The position numbers and the translations under genes were made by a program. The notes beneath the pieces were generated by a model that was not told the origin of the DNA, searched no databases, and saw nothing but the letters and a program-made list of their open reading frames with translations. A stretch of 64,000 nucleotides of DNA from Williamsia maris (GTDB lineage: Bacteria > Actinomycetota > Actinomycetes > Mycobacteriales > Mycobacteriaceae). Positions 9,275 to 16,774 of the stretch are shown piece after piece. The stretch spans positions 930,001 to 994,000 of the forward strand of contig NZ_JAMTCJ010000003.1 in NCBI RefSeq assembly GCF_024171815.1, read 5' to 3'. Position 1 is the first letter of the stretch. Each line of letters begins with the position of its first letter.

Positions 9275-9877
9275 TCACCAGATCATGGGGGCGAGATGCC
9301 GTCTCGCGAACTCGCGGACGTACTCCGGTTCCTGTCGTCGCTCGTCGGTGGCCGGCGATTCCAACAGCGAGATCACCAACCGGACGACGATCTCCACCGC
9401 CTCGTGCAGCTCCTCGTCGGGGCGGGTGGCCCCGACACTGCGCAGGGCACGAACCGTTCGGGCCGTGACGACGTCGATGAACATCGCCGACACCGACGAC
9501 GACATGATCGCCTTCATCTCGGCGTCGTCGATGACCAGCCGGTGCATCAGCGGATCCTTCAGGATCATCTGCGCTCCGACCGAGAACGCCTCGGCGATGG
9601 CCTCTTTCGGGTCGAGCCCGACGATCGACGCCTCCAGGGTCCGCATACCGTCGAGGTACAGGCTGGTGGCGACGGCGAGGAGCAGCGCCTCCTTGTTCGG
9701 AAAACGTCGGTACAGCGTGCTCCGACTGACGCCCGCGCGTTTGGCCACCTCGTCGACCGAGGTGCGCCGCACGCCGACCTCGGTGAACTCGGCGGCGGCG
9801 GCGGTGACGATCGCACCCTCCTGATCGGACGGACTGTTGGTGTTCCGCGTCTTGCGCAGCGGTGACGGTTCGCCCAC
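9275..9877 (-). CDS. TetR-family transcriptional regulator
   Basis: A 200-residue protein starting at a GTG only 3 nt after the P450 stop. The N-terminal HTH reads TSVDEVAKRAGVSRSTLYRRFPNKEALL (about residues 39-66, given here in two parts: TSVDEVAKRAGVSR then STLYRRFPNKEALL), the classic TetR signature. The C-terminal 130 residues are the helical ligand and dimer domain. Being inside the P450-SDR unit, it most likely autoregulates that unit through the palindrome at 11241-11260 upstream of the P450. The inducer is unknown. Confidence 0.87.
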   Translation of the reverse strand: MGEPSPLRKTRNTNSPSDQEGAIVTAAAAEFTEVGVRRTSVDEVAKRAGVSRSTLYRRFPNKEALLLAVATSLYLDGMRTLEASIVGLDPKEAIAEAFSVGAQMILKDPLMHRLVIDDAEMKAIMSSSVSAMFIDVVTARTVRALRSVGATRPDEELHEAVEIVVRLVISLLESPATDERRQEPEYVREFARRHLAPMIW

Positions 9878-9880
9878 GGA

Positions 9881-11218
9881 CTACAGCCGCCGCAGCGTGA
9901 CGGGCAGGCCGTCCTTGGGGATCGGCAGCGAGCTGTAGTCCATCGGCAGCTCGTAGTCGGCGGGCACGCTCCAGTCGTAGTTGCGCAGGAGGTGATGCAT
10001 GATCGTCTTGATCTCCATCTGGCCGAAGTAGAGGCCGATGCACTTGTGCACGCCGCCACCGAACGGGCTCCACGCCATGCGGTGCTTCTTGTCCTCGGCG
10101 CGCTCCTTCGAGAAGCGGTCGGGATCGAAGCTCCACGGGTCGGAGTAGACCGACTCGTCATAGTGGTTCCACAGCGCGGTCAGCGTGACCATCGACCCCT
10201 TCGGCACGAAGAAGCCCTGGATCTCGGTGTCCTCGACCGCCATTCGCGGGTGCGCGGGCACCGGGGTGCACATGCGCAGCGACTCCTTGAAGATCGCGTC
10301 GAGCGCGGGCAGCTTGTTCAGGTCGTCGTAGCTGAGCTCCGGGCCCAGGGCCAGGGACTCCTCACGGGCCTTGGTGAGCCACTCGGGCGACTTGGCCATC
10401 CGGTAACACATCTGGGTCATCGAGATGGTCGACGTGTCGTGCGCGGCCATCAGGACGAAGATGAGGTGGTTGACCACGTCCTCGTCGGTGAAGGTCTGGC
10501 CCTCCTCGCTCTCCGCGCGGCACAGGACCGAGAACAGGTCGTCGGTCGCCGTGGCCCGCTTGGCCGGGATGTGCGAGTAGAAGAACTCCTCGAGGATCTT
10601 GCGGGAGCGGATGCCCTTCCACCAGCGGGTGCCGGGGACGGGCTTGCGGATCACGGCGACGCCGGCCTGCACGGTCTCCAGGAACGCCTTGTTGATGCGG
10701 TCGGCCTCGTCCTTGGGCAGCTCGAGACCCAGGAACACCTCCAGCGCGACGTCGAGGGTGAGTGCCTTGAACTCCTTGAACAGCAGGACCTCCCCGGTCG
10801 GGAAATCCTGCATGCGCTTGGCGATCATCGGCTGCATCAGGTCCATGTAGGACTTGAGCGCGGCCGTGCTGAACCCCTGCTGGAGGATCAGTCGGTGGCT
10901 GCGGTGCTCGTCGAAGTCGAGCAGCATCACGCCGCGGTTGAAGAACGGTCCGATGAGGTAGCTCCAGGCCGGGCCGTTGGCGAAGGCCTTCTTCTTGTTC
11001 ATCAGGACTTCCTCGGCGGCGGGCGCGCCGGAGGCGACGACCCACTTCTTGCCGAAGGCGCTCATACCCGAGATGCGGCCGAACTCCTCCTCGCGCTTGC
11101 GCTGGAATCCGAACGGGTCCTTGCGCATCCCGAGGACCGAACTGATCCCGCTCTTCTTCGAGAACTGGACTTCTTTGAGATCGCTGTCGGCCGGGATCTG
11201 TGAGTACGCGGTTGTCAT
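9881..11218 (-). CDS. Cytochrome P450
   Basis: A 445-residue soluble bacterial P450. The heme loop FGGGVHKCIG is at about 386-395, with Cys393 as the iron ligand. The ExxR motif is KESLR, and the I-helix oxygen-activation motif is AAHDTST, with His in place of the usual glycine beside the acidic residue. No ferredoxin or reductase gene is adjacent, so electrons must come from elsewhere. The heme loop resembles that of the CYP51 group, but the overall substrate is not predictable. ATG at 11218 has GGAGG 9 nt upstream. It is the first gene of the P450-TetR-SDR unit. Confidence 0.9.
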   Translation of the reverse strand: MTTAYSQIPADSDLKEVQFSKKSGISSVLGMRKDPFGFQRKREEEFGRISGMSAFGKKWVVASGAPAAEEVLMNKKKAFANGPAWSYLIGPFFNRGVMLLDFDEHRSHRLILQQGFSTAALKSYMDLMQPMIAKRMQDFPTGEVLLFKEFKALTLDVALEVFLGLELPKDEADRINKAFLETVQAGVAVIRKPVPGTRWWKGIRSRKILEEFFYSHIPAKRATATDDLFSVLCRAESEEGQTFTDEDVVNHLIFVLMAAHDTSTISMTQMCYRMAKSPEWLTKAREESLALGPELSYDDLNKLPALDAIFKESLRMCTPVPAHPRMAVEDTEIQGFFVPKGSMVTLTALWNHYDESVYSDPWSFDPDRFSKERAEDKKHRMAWSPFGGGVHKCIGLYFGQMEIKTIMHHLLRNYDWSVPADYELPMDYSSLPIPKDGLPVTLRRL

Positions 11219-11240
11219 GGCTGTGCACCTCCATTGGAAC

Positions 11241-11260
11241 AGATACCGATAATCGTATCT
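11241..11260. promoter_or_regulatory. Probable TetR operator upstream of the P450
   Basis: AGATAC and GTATCT are perfect inverted arms separated by 8 nt (CGATAATC), ending 22 bp upstream of the P450 ATG. This AT-rich palindrome stands out from its GC-rich surroundings and lies where a repressor would block the promoter. The likely binder is the TetR encoded immediately after the P450 (inference). Confidence 0.6.
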
Positions 11261-11285
11261 TTGAGGAGCGTCGCTGTCTACCAGG

Positions 11286-12260
11286 TCACACTTTCGACGA
11301 GGCCGCAGGATGTCCGGCGGCCAACATTCCGTGCACGCGGGCGAGGCGATCGAGCCACCACGCCCGCCGATCGTCGGAGGCGAGCGGGGCGCGCCCGTCC
11401 GGCGTGACGGCCCCGGTGAGCAGCGCCCCGTCGACGACCGGGATGGGCGGCGCCACGTCGGCGACGAACAGGTTGCCGGTCCCGAGGCCGCAGTCGAGCG
11501 GGGGCGTCGCGAGCGCGGCCGCGGTGGCCACTCCCGCGGAGATCCCGACCGCGGTGTCCAGCGCGCTCGAGATCACCACCCGCAGATCGATCTGTTCGGC
11601 CAGGGCCAACACGCGACGCATCCCGCCCAGTGGCGCCACCTTGAGCACCGCGACGTCGGCGGCACCGGCACGCACCACGCGCAGCGGGTCCTCGGCACGC
11701 CGGATGCTCTCGTCGGCGGCGATCGGGGTGCTCACCGCGGCACGTACCGCGGCCAGTTCCTCGATGGTCGCGCACGGCTGTTCGGCGTACTCCAACTCCC
11801 CCAGCGCCGTCAGCGCCCGGATGGCCTGATCGACCGACCACTTCCCGTTGGCGTCGACGCGGACCGTGGGGACGACCGCCCGCACGGCGTCGATCCGGGC
11901 GACCTCGTCGTCGAGCGAGTCACCGGGTTCGGCGACCTTCACCTTCGCCGTTCGCGCACCCGGATACCGCGCGAGGATCTCCGCCACGGCGTCGGCGGGG
12001 ACGGCGGGAACGGTCGCGTTGACCGCCACGCGATCGCGCAGCGCGGGCGGCGGGCCGGCGAACGCGGCCTCGATGCCGGCGGCCAGCCACCACGCGGCCT
12101 CGGCGTCGTCGTACTCGACGAACGCGCCGAACTCGCCCCATCCGTGCGGCCCACGGAAGATCATGGTCTCGCGAACGGTGATGCCGCGGAAGCGTTCACG
12201 CATCGGGAGCGCGACGACGACCGCGGTGTCCACGAGTGCACCGAGCGATGGGATCTGCAC
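11286..12260 (-). CDS. menC: o-Succinylbenzoate synthase
   Basis: Enolase-superfamily enzyme of menaquinone synthesis, converting SHCHC to o-succinylbenzoate. About 324 residues. Visible catalytic elements are TAKVKVAE (base lysine pair), the metal ligands VRVDANG, EYAEQP and IAADES, and the second lysine in AVLKVAPLGG, all in family order. The GTG at 12260 is preferred over the ATG at 12278 because a GGAGG lies 7 nt before it, inside what would otherwise be coding. The resulting N-terminus (VQIPSLGALVD) also matches mycobacterial MenC. It is divergent from the MpaB-like gene across an operator. No other men gene is adjacent in the window. Confidence 0.93.
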   Translation of the reverse strand: MQIPSLGALVDTAVVVALPMRERFRGITVRETMIFRGPHGWGEFGAFVEYDDAEAAWWLAAGIEAAFAGPPPALRDRVAVNATVPAVPADAVAEILARYPGARTAKVKVAEPGDSLDDEVARIDAVRAVVPTVRVDANGKWSVDQAIRALTALGELEYAEQPCATIEELAAVRAAVSTPIAADESIRRAEDPLRVVRAGAADVAVLKVAPLGGMRRVLALAEQIDLRVVISSALDTAVGISAGVATAAALATPPLDCGLGTGNLFVADVAPPIPVVDGALLTGAVTPDGRAPLASDDRRAWWLDRLARVHGMLAAGHPAASSKV

Positions 12261-12299
12261 GGTCCGGCCTCCTGTCATCGGTTGACGCGAGCGTAGCGT

Positions 12300-12327
12300 T
12301 TGAGACGAATGTTAGAGTTCGTCTCAA
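12300..12327. promoter_or_regulatory. 28-bp operator palindrome between menC and the MpaB-like gene
   Basis: Arms TTGAGACGAA (12300-12309) and TTCGTCTCAA (12318-12327) are perfect 10-bp inverted repeats with an 8-nt spacer. Long spaced palindromes of this type bind TetR-family dimers. It lies 40 bp from the menC start and 66 bp from the oxygenase start, so it could control either. No regulator gene is adjacent. Confidence 0.7.
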
Positions 12328-12393
12328 CTGTGGCCTGTACCCGAGGTCTCCACCGCCGAGCTGTCGCGATCACCAGCGAAGGGACGACCTCCG

Positions 12394-13341
12394 ATGACCC
12401 AGGACGTCGAGCACGCCTCACCTCCCGACTTCGACGCGCGGATCCGTGAGGCGACCCCCGTACTCAGCGACACCGACACCACCTCACCCGCACGGTCACA
12501 GTTGGGTCCGGAGACGCTGACGTGGAAGTTCTACGGGGACATGCGCGGACTGCTCGGGTTCCAACGCCTGGCCGGGACCGAGAACTGCATCGAGCAGCTC
12601 GGCCAGGGCGTGCTGGACCACTCGGTCATCTTCGGCGACTTCCTCGGTCGGGCCCGCCGCACCGGGCCGCCGATCATGCGGACGGTGTACCACCGCGATG
12701 CCGCGGAGTGGGGTCGCACGGTGCGCGACTTCCACCGTGACATCAAGGGCACGATCAGCGACGGCTCGCGGTACCACGCGTTGAACCCGGAGTTGTTCTA
12801 CTGGGCGCATGCGACTTTCGTCGATCAGGTGCTCTATGTGACCGACACCTTCATCCGCCGTCTCAGCCATGCCGAGAAGTCGCAGATCTTCGAGGAGAGC
12901 AAGATCTGGTACGCGCTGTACGGGATCAGCGCCCGCGATCAGCCGCAGACCTACGACGAGTTCTGCTCGTACTGGGAGTCGATGCTCGAGCGGTTCGTCC
13001 CGCACAAGACGATCGTCTACGCGACGGGATACATCCGGAAGGGCGTGCCCGGACCGCGTCGAGTGCCCGCGCCGGTCTGGCGGGTCGTCTCGGCTCCGCT
13101 GAACGCGTTCATCCGGACCGTGGTGGTCGGGACGCTGCCGCAGCAGATGCGCGACGTCTGCGACCTCGAGTGGAACGACCGGTTGCAGCGACGGTTCGAC
13201 CGGTTCGCCGCGTTCATGCGGCTCATCAACCCACTGGTGAACCGGCTGCCGCTCAAGGCGCTCTACACACCGTGGGCGTACGAGGCGTGGCGCGACGCCG
13301 GAGTCGATCCACGGCGGCTGCACAACAAGGTCGATCGCTGA
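12394..13341 (+). CDS. MpaB-family (DUF2236) oxygenase-like protein
   Basis: A 315-residue protein of the DUF2236 / oxygenase MpaB family, which includes latex-clearing protein (Lcp) relatives and fungal MpaB and is thought to hold a b-type heme in an all-helical fold. Family features are WKFYGDMRGLLGFQRL near residue 45, the HSVIFGDFLGRAR segment near 75, the helix YWAHATFVDQVLYV (about 133-146), and the C-terminal ALYTPWAYEAWRDAG. The catalytic role is not known for most members. The ATG follows a GAAGGGACGACC leader. It is divergent from menC and followed by a large nested hairpin. Confidence 0.8.
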   Translation: MTQDVEHASPPDFDARIREATPVLSDTDTTSPARSQLGPETLTWKFYGDMRGLLGFQRLAGTENCIEQLGQGVLDHSVIFGDFLGRARRTGPPIMRTVYHRDAAEWGRTVRDFHRDIKGTISDGSRYHALNPELFYWAHATFVDQVLYVTDTFIRRLSHAEKSQIFEESKIWYALYGISARDQPQTYDEFCSYWESMLERFVPHKTIVYATGYIRKGVPGPRRVPAPVWRVVSAPLNAFIRTVVVGTLPQQMRDVCDLEWNDRLQRRFDRFAAFMRLINPLVNRLPLKALYTPWAYEAWRDAGVDPRRLHNKVDR

Positions 13342-13350
13342 CCGTTCGAC

Positions 13351-13416
13351 GAACGCGCGCTCTGCGTTCACACGCGCGCCCAGGTTGGCGCGCGTCGGAA
13401 CGTTCGACGCGCGTTC
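13351..13416. terminator. Nested hairpin terminator after the MpaB-like gene
   Basis: Outer arms GAACGCGCG (13351-13359) and CGCGCGTTC (13408-13416) enclose a second stem, CGTTC...GAACG, and an innermost perfect 9-bp stem ACGCGCGCC/GGCGCGCGT with a 6-nt loop. It begins 9 bp after the stop codon and insulates the riboswitch transcript downstream. Confidence 0.65.
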
Positions 13417-13445
13417 TTCTAGGCCGAGGTTCGGTACGCTCGGCC

Positions 13446-13537
13446 CTGCGACTGGCGTAGGTGGTCGACCACCGGGAAGCGCAGCTCGAAGCATCGTCCG
13501 CCTGGGTGCTTCATCTCTCGAGATGAAGGACGCACCC
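13446..13537 (+). ncRNA. ZTP (pfl) riboswitch and its expression platform
   Basis: The leader of folD contains the conserved ZTP-aptamer blocks in order: GACTGGCG (13450-13457), ACCACCGGGAAGCG (13468-13481) and CCGCCTGGGT (13498-13507). P1 forms between CTGCG (13446-13450) and CGCAG (13480-13484), P2 is the GGTGG-TCGA-CCACC hairpin, and GGCG can pair with CGCC as the family pseudoknot. Downstream, GGGTGC (13504-13509) pairs with GCACCC (13532-13537) around TTCATCTC/GAGATGAA, hiding the AAGGA Shine-Dalgarno at 13526-13530. GGGT belongs to both structures, so ZTP binding should free the ribosome site and switch folD on. Confidence 0.9.
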
Positions 13538-14434
13538 ATGACAGCGCAGATCTTGGACGGCAGTTCCGTCGCCACGCAGATGCTCGCCTCCCTCCGATCG
13601 GCCATCGCTGACTCGGTCCTGCATCCAACGCTTGCAACGGTTCTCGTCGGTGACGATCCGGCGTCGCACACCTACGTAGGTATGAAGACCCGGCGCGCTG
13701 CCTCGGTCGGTATCGCGACGCGCGCAGTCACGGTCCCCGCGTCGGCGTCGACGGACGAAGTGGTCCAGGTGGTCGCAGCGCTCGACGCCGACCCCTACGT
13801 GCACGGAATCCTCGTGCAACACCCACTCCCGGCACAGGTCGACGAACGACGCGTCTTCGACACCATCGCCGATCGTAAAGACGTCGACGGCGTCACCAGC
13901 GCGTCCTTCGCATCGATGTCGTTGAACACCGGCGGCTTTCGAGGCTGCACGCCGGGCGGGATCCTCACCTTGCTCGACCATTTCGAGATCCCGCTGACCG
14001 GCCGGCGCGCGGTTGTCGTCGGACGTAGTCCGATCCTCGGTCTCCCGATGGGAATGCTCATGCTGGCACGTGACGCCACAGTCACCTATTGCCATTCCCG
14101 CACCTCCGACCTGGCACACCAGATCCGCGACGCCGAGGTCGTGATCGCAGCGGCGGGCTCACCACAACTCGTGAAGGCCGACTGGGTGGCGCGCGACGCG
14201 GTTGTCGTCGACGCGGGGTACCACCCCGGAGGGATCGGCGACGTCGAACCGGGCGCGGCAGAACGTGCCGGCTGGATCACCCCGGTGCCCGGAGGCGTCG
14301 GGCCGATGACCATTGCGACGCTCCTCACGCACACCGCTCGAGCCGCGGGGGTGGACGTCACGCCCGCAACAGACGCGACATCTCGAGTTCGGTCAGATGC
14401 GGGTGTGCCGGGTTCGTCGTCGAACGACCGGTGA
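13538..14434 (+). CDS. folD: Bifunctional methylenetetrahydrofolate dehydrogenase/cyclohydrolase
   Basis: A 298-residue FolD, interconverting methylene-, methenyl- and formyl-tetrahydrofolate in one-carbon metabolism. Visible motifs are HTYVGMKTRRAASVGI with the catalytic lysine, GILVQHPLP, KDVDGVTS, VVGRSPILGLPMG for NADP binding and PGGVGPMTI. The stretch after KDVDG departs from the usual FHP.N.G sequence, so this looks like a divergent paralogue rather than the housekeeping copy. The ATG at 13538 has AAGGA 7 nt upstream. An in-frame ATG at 13523 lies within the sequestering hairpin and is rejected. The C-terminus extends about 25 residues past the usual end and overlaps the convergent acetyltransferase by 77 bp. 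Control is by the ZTP riboswitch. Confidence 0.9.
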   Translation: MTAQILDGSSVATQMLASLRSAIADSVLHPTLATVLVGDDPASHTYVGMKTRRAASVGIATRAVTVPASASTDEVVQVVAALDADPYVHGILVQHPLPAQVDERRVFDTIADRKDVDGVTSASFASMSLNTGGFRGCTPGGILTLLDHFEIPLTGRRAVVVGRSPILGLPMGMLMLARDATVTYCHSRTSDLAHQIRDAEVVIAAAGSPQLVKADWVARDAVVVDAGYHPGGIGDVEPGAAERAGWITPVPGGVGPMTIATLLTHTARAAGVDVTPATDATSRVRSDAGVPGSSSNDR

Positions 14435-14846
14435 CCGCGAAAGCGTTGCGCTCGTAGAACCGTCGGGCACGGACATTGGTGGTGGCGACGTGCAGCAGCA
14501 TTCGCGAGGCCTGGGGCGTCGCCCAATCCGACATGCTCGTGAGAAGCATCCGGGCGACGCCGGTCCGGCGGTGTCGCGGCAGGACGTAGACGCCGTACAA
14601 CCAGGCATCGTCGCCGCTGACGCCCCCACGCATGGTGCCGGCCCAGGATCCGTCGTCGGCGACGGCGACAAGGCCCAGCGCCCGCTCGCCCTGCATCCGC
14701 GACAACCGGTCACGCCAGTCCCGTTCGGTGCAGGATCGCGCGTGGTCCAGGCTCTCGCCGAACGCCTGAGGGGTGTCGGCGAGGCCGGCAAGCCGTAGGT
14801 CGCTGTACTGCGCCCAGTCGTCGGAGCGCAGTCGGTGGATCCGCAT
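14358..14846 (-). CDS. GNAT-family N-acetyltransferase
   Basis: A 162-residue single GNAT domain. The acetyl-CoA binding signature is VYVLPRHRRTGVARMLL (about 92-108, R/Q-x-x-G-x-A type), followed by LHVATTNVRARRFYERNAF, the conserved last strand-helix with a Tyr that usually protonates the leaving thiol. The substrate is unknown. Small stand-alone GNATs act on antibiotics, polyamines or protein N-termini. Its 3' end overlaps folD tail-to-tail by 77 bp. A GTCGAT-N6-ATCGAC palindrome at 14879-14896 lies 33 bp upstream of its ATG and could be its operator. Confidence 0.85.
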   Translation of the reverse strand: MRIHRLRSDDWAQYSDLRLAGLADTPQAFGESLDHARSCTERDWRDRLSRMQGERALGLVAVADDGSWAGTMRGGVSGDDAWLYGVYVLPRHRRTGVARMLLTSMSDWATPQASRMLLHVATTNVRARRFYERNAFAVTGRSTTNPAHPHLTELEMSRLLRA

Positions 14847-14901
14847 GGGACGTGACGCTAGATTCCAGCCCGGCTGACGTCGATCGATTTATCGACGCCC
14901 T

Positions 14902-16407
14902 CTACTGCTGACGGAACACGGCCAGTTCGTCGGCCCGCGGATCGACCACGACGGCGTCGGCGCCGAGCGACGCGTCGCCGAACGTGCGCACCGGGCGATT
15001 CGTTCCGACGCGGTCCCACCCGGGATCTCCGGTCGTCGCGAACCGGACCCACGTCGAGTGCATCTCGTCGGCCAGTTCCTGGGGCGGCGTGGGGCCGGTC
15101 AGCTGCGACGACCCGTTCAGGGTGTCGAAGACGAACGCCAACTCCAGCGCGTGGCAGGCCCGCAGGTCGCGGACCGGGGTCGGCCACGCGAACTCGTACT
15201 GCCAGGCCGGCTGGTCCCGGGTCGCGATCGCGTCGACGAGATCGGCTGTGCCGGAGCGGAACGAGTAGTCGGTGAACATGGCACACATGACGTCACCGGG
15301 CGACTCGTCGGGCCGGTTGCGTGAGTAGGTGGCGACCGCGTCGGCGCCGACGCCGAGTCGACCGACGATGCCGGGCAGCATCTCGGCGGTGACGACGGCG
15401 GCGAGACCGGTCGGGACGAGGAAGAATCGCATCTCTTCCCGCGTCGTGCCCGCGAGCACCTCGACGCCGCGACCGGCGCCGGCCCGGATGGCGTCGATCG
15501 GGAGGGCGGGCAGGATGTCGCCGTCGATGGTCGGGAACATGCTCATCACCCCGAGCCCGCGGGCGATGGTGCTCGCGCCCCACCGGCTCGGGTTCGGATC
15601 GCCGACGAGGGCCAGGCCGAGCGCGTCCTGCGCCCGCTGGAGTTCTGCCGTGGGCAGGTCGGCGACACCGACGACGGTGGGCGGCAGGCCCAGTGTCTCG
15701 GTGAACTCGCTCGCGACGAGTCGGGCGTCACCCAGGTCAGACGCCGACACCGCGTTGCCGCTCTGCACGATCGCCCGGCGGAACAGACCCTCCGCACGGG
15801 GCGAGGCGAGCAGCGCGGCGATGCTCATCGCGCCCGCCGATTCGCCGAACACGGTGACCTGGTCGGGATCGCCACCGAAGTCGGCGACGTTGTCGCGCAC
15901 CCATTCCAGTGCCGCGATCTGATCGCGCAGCCCGCGGTTGTCGGGCGCGCCGGCCAAACTCAGGAACCCGAGTGCGCCGAGGCGGTAGTTGATGCCGACG
16001 ACCACGACACCGTCGCGGGCGAAGGCGGCGCCGTCATAGGTGGGCAGCCGGTGGGTACCCCGGGTGAACGCTCCGCCATGGATCCACACCATGACGGGGA
16101 GTCGGCCGGTACCCGGTTCCGGCGTCCACACCGAGAGGTTCAGCGACTCGTCGCCGTCGACGATCACGCTCGGGAGCAGCTCGGAGCTGGGCGCCGGGTA
16201 GGGCCCCTGTGGCGGGGTCGGACCGTGCTCGGTCGCCGGCCGTTCACCCTCCCAGGGCTCGACCGCGCTCGGTGCCGCGAACCGGGCGGCACCGACGAGC
16301 GGCCCGGCGTACGGGATGCCGAGGAAGGCGTGCACCACCGAGTCGCCGACGCTGACCCGTCGTCCGCGGACCACACCTGCTCTGGTCGTCACCCGGACTC
16401 CGGTCAT
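14902..16407 (-). CDS. Type B carboxylesterase
   Basis: About 501 residues with the alpha/beta-hydrolase features of the carboxylesterase/cholinesterase family. These are the oxyanion-hole HGGAFTRG at about 110-117, the nucleophile elbow FGESAGAMS with Ser190, the FLGIPYAGP entry motif, and AFVFDTLNG plus W..FATTGDPGW near the C-terminus, which is typical of bacterial p-nitrobenzyl esterases. No signal peptide is evident, so it is probably cytoplasmic. The ATG at 16407 is chosen. GTG at 16443 is a plausible alternative, and the frame is open further upstream but would run into the divergent monooxygenase gene. The physiological ester is unknown. Confidence 0.88.
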   Translation of the reverse strand: MTGVRVTTRAGVVRGRRVSVGDSVVHAFLGIPYAGPLVGAARFAAPSAVEPWEGERPATEHGPTPPQGPYPAPSSELLPSVIVDGDESLNLSVWTPEPGTGRLPVMVWIHGGAFTRGTHRLPTYDGAAFARDGVVVVGINYRLGALGFLSLAGAPDNRGLRDQIAALEWVRDNVADFGGDPDQVTVFGESAGAMSIAALLASPRAEGLFRRAIVQSGNAVSASDLGDARLVASEFTETLGLPPTVVGVADLPTAELQRAQDALGLALVGDPNPSRWGASTIARGLGVMSMFPTIDGDILPALPIDAIRAGAGRGVEVLAGTTREEMRFFLVPTGLAAVVTAEMLPGIVGRLGVGADAVATYSRNRPDESPGDVMCAMFTDYSFRSGTADLVDAIATRDQPAWQYEFAWPTPVRDLRACHALELAFVFDTLNGSSQLTGPTPPQELADEMHSTWVRFATTGDPGWDRVGTNRPVRTFGDASLGADAVVVDPRADELAVFRQQ

Positions 16408-16473
16408 CGATTCGTCCGCACTCACCGCGTCGTCATTGCTCACCACCTCACCATGCCATGCGAGAGTGACCCG

Positions 16474-16770
16474 GTGATCGTCGAACATGCGCTGCTGCAG
16501 GTGACACCGGGCCGGGGTGAGGAGTTCCGCGCGGCGTTCGCGGAGGCGAAGTCCATCATCGCCGGTATGCCCGGTTTCTCGAATCTGCGTCTGTCGCGGG
16601 GCATCGAGAGCCCGGACACCTACCTGCTGCTGGTCGAGTGGCAGACGGTGGCCGACCACACCGAGGGCTTCCGCGGGTCACCGGGGTACCAGCGATGGCG
16701 CGCACTGCTCCACCACTTCTACGAGCCGTTCCCCGTCGTCGAGCATTTCGACCCGGTCGACGGGGTGTGA
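16474..16770 (+). CDS. Antibiotic-biosynthesis-monooxygenase-domain protein
   Basis: About 98 residues of ferredoxin-like ABM fold: VIVEHALLQVTPGRGEEF, then MPGFSNLRLSRG and TYLLLVEWQTVADHTEGFR, ending WRALLHHFYEPFP. Members are cofactor-free monooxygenases or heme-degrading enzymes acting as dimers, though many are uncharacterised. The GTG at 16474 gives the usual family N-terminus and has GAGAG about 5 nt upstream. An ATG at 16453 is the alternative. It is divergent from the esterase and its stop lies 4 bp from the end of the convergent acyl-CoA synthetase gene. Confidence 0.8.
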   Translation: MIVEHALLQVTPGRGEEFRAAFAEAKSIIAGMPGFSNLRLSRGIESPDTYLLLVEWQTVADHTEGFRGSPGYQRWRALLHHFYEPFPVVEHFDPVDGV

Positions 16771-16774
16771 GCCA

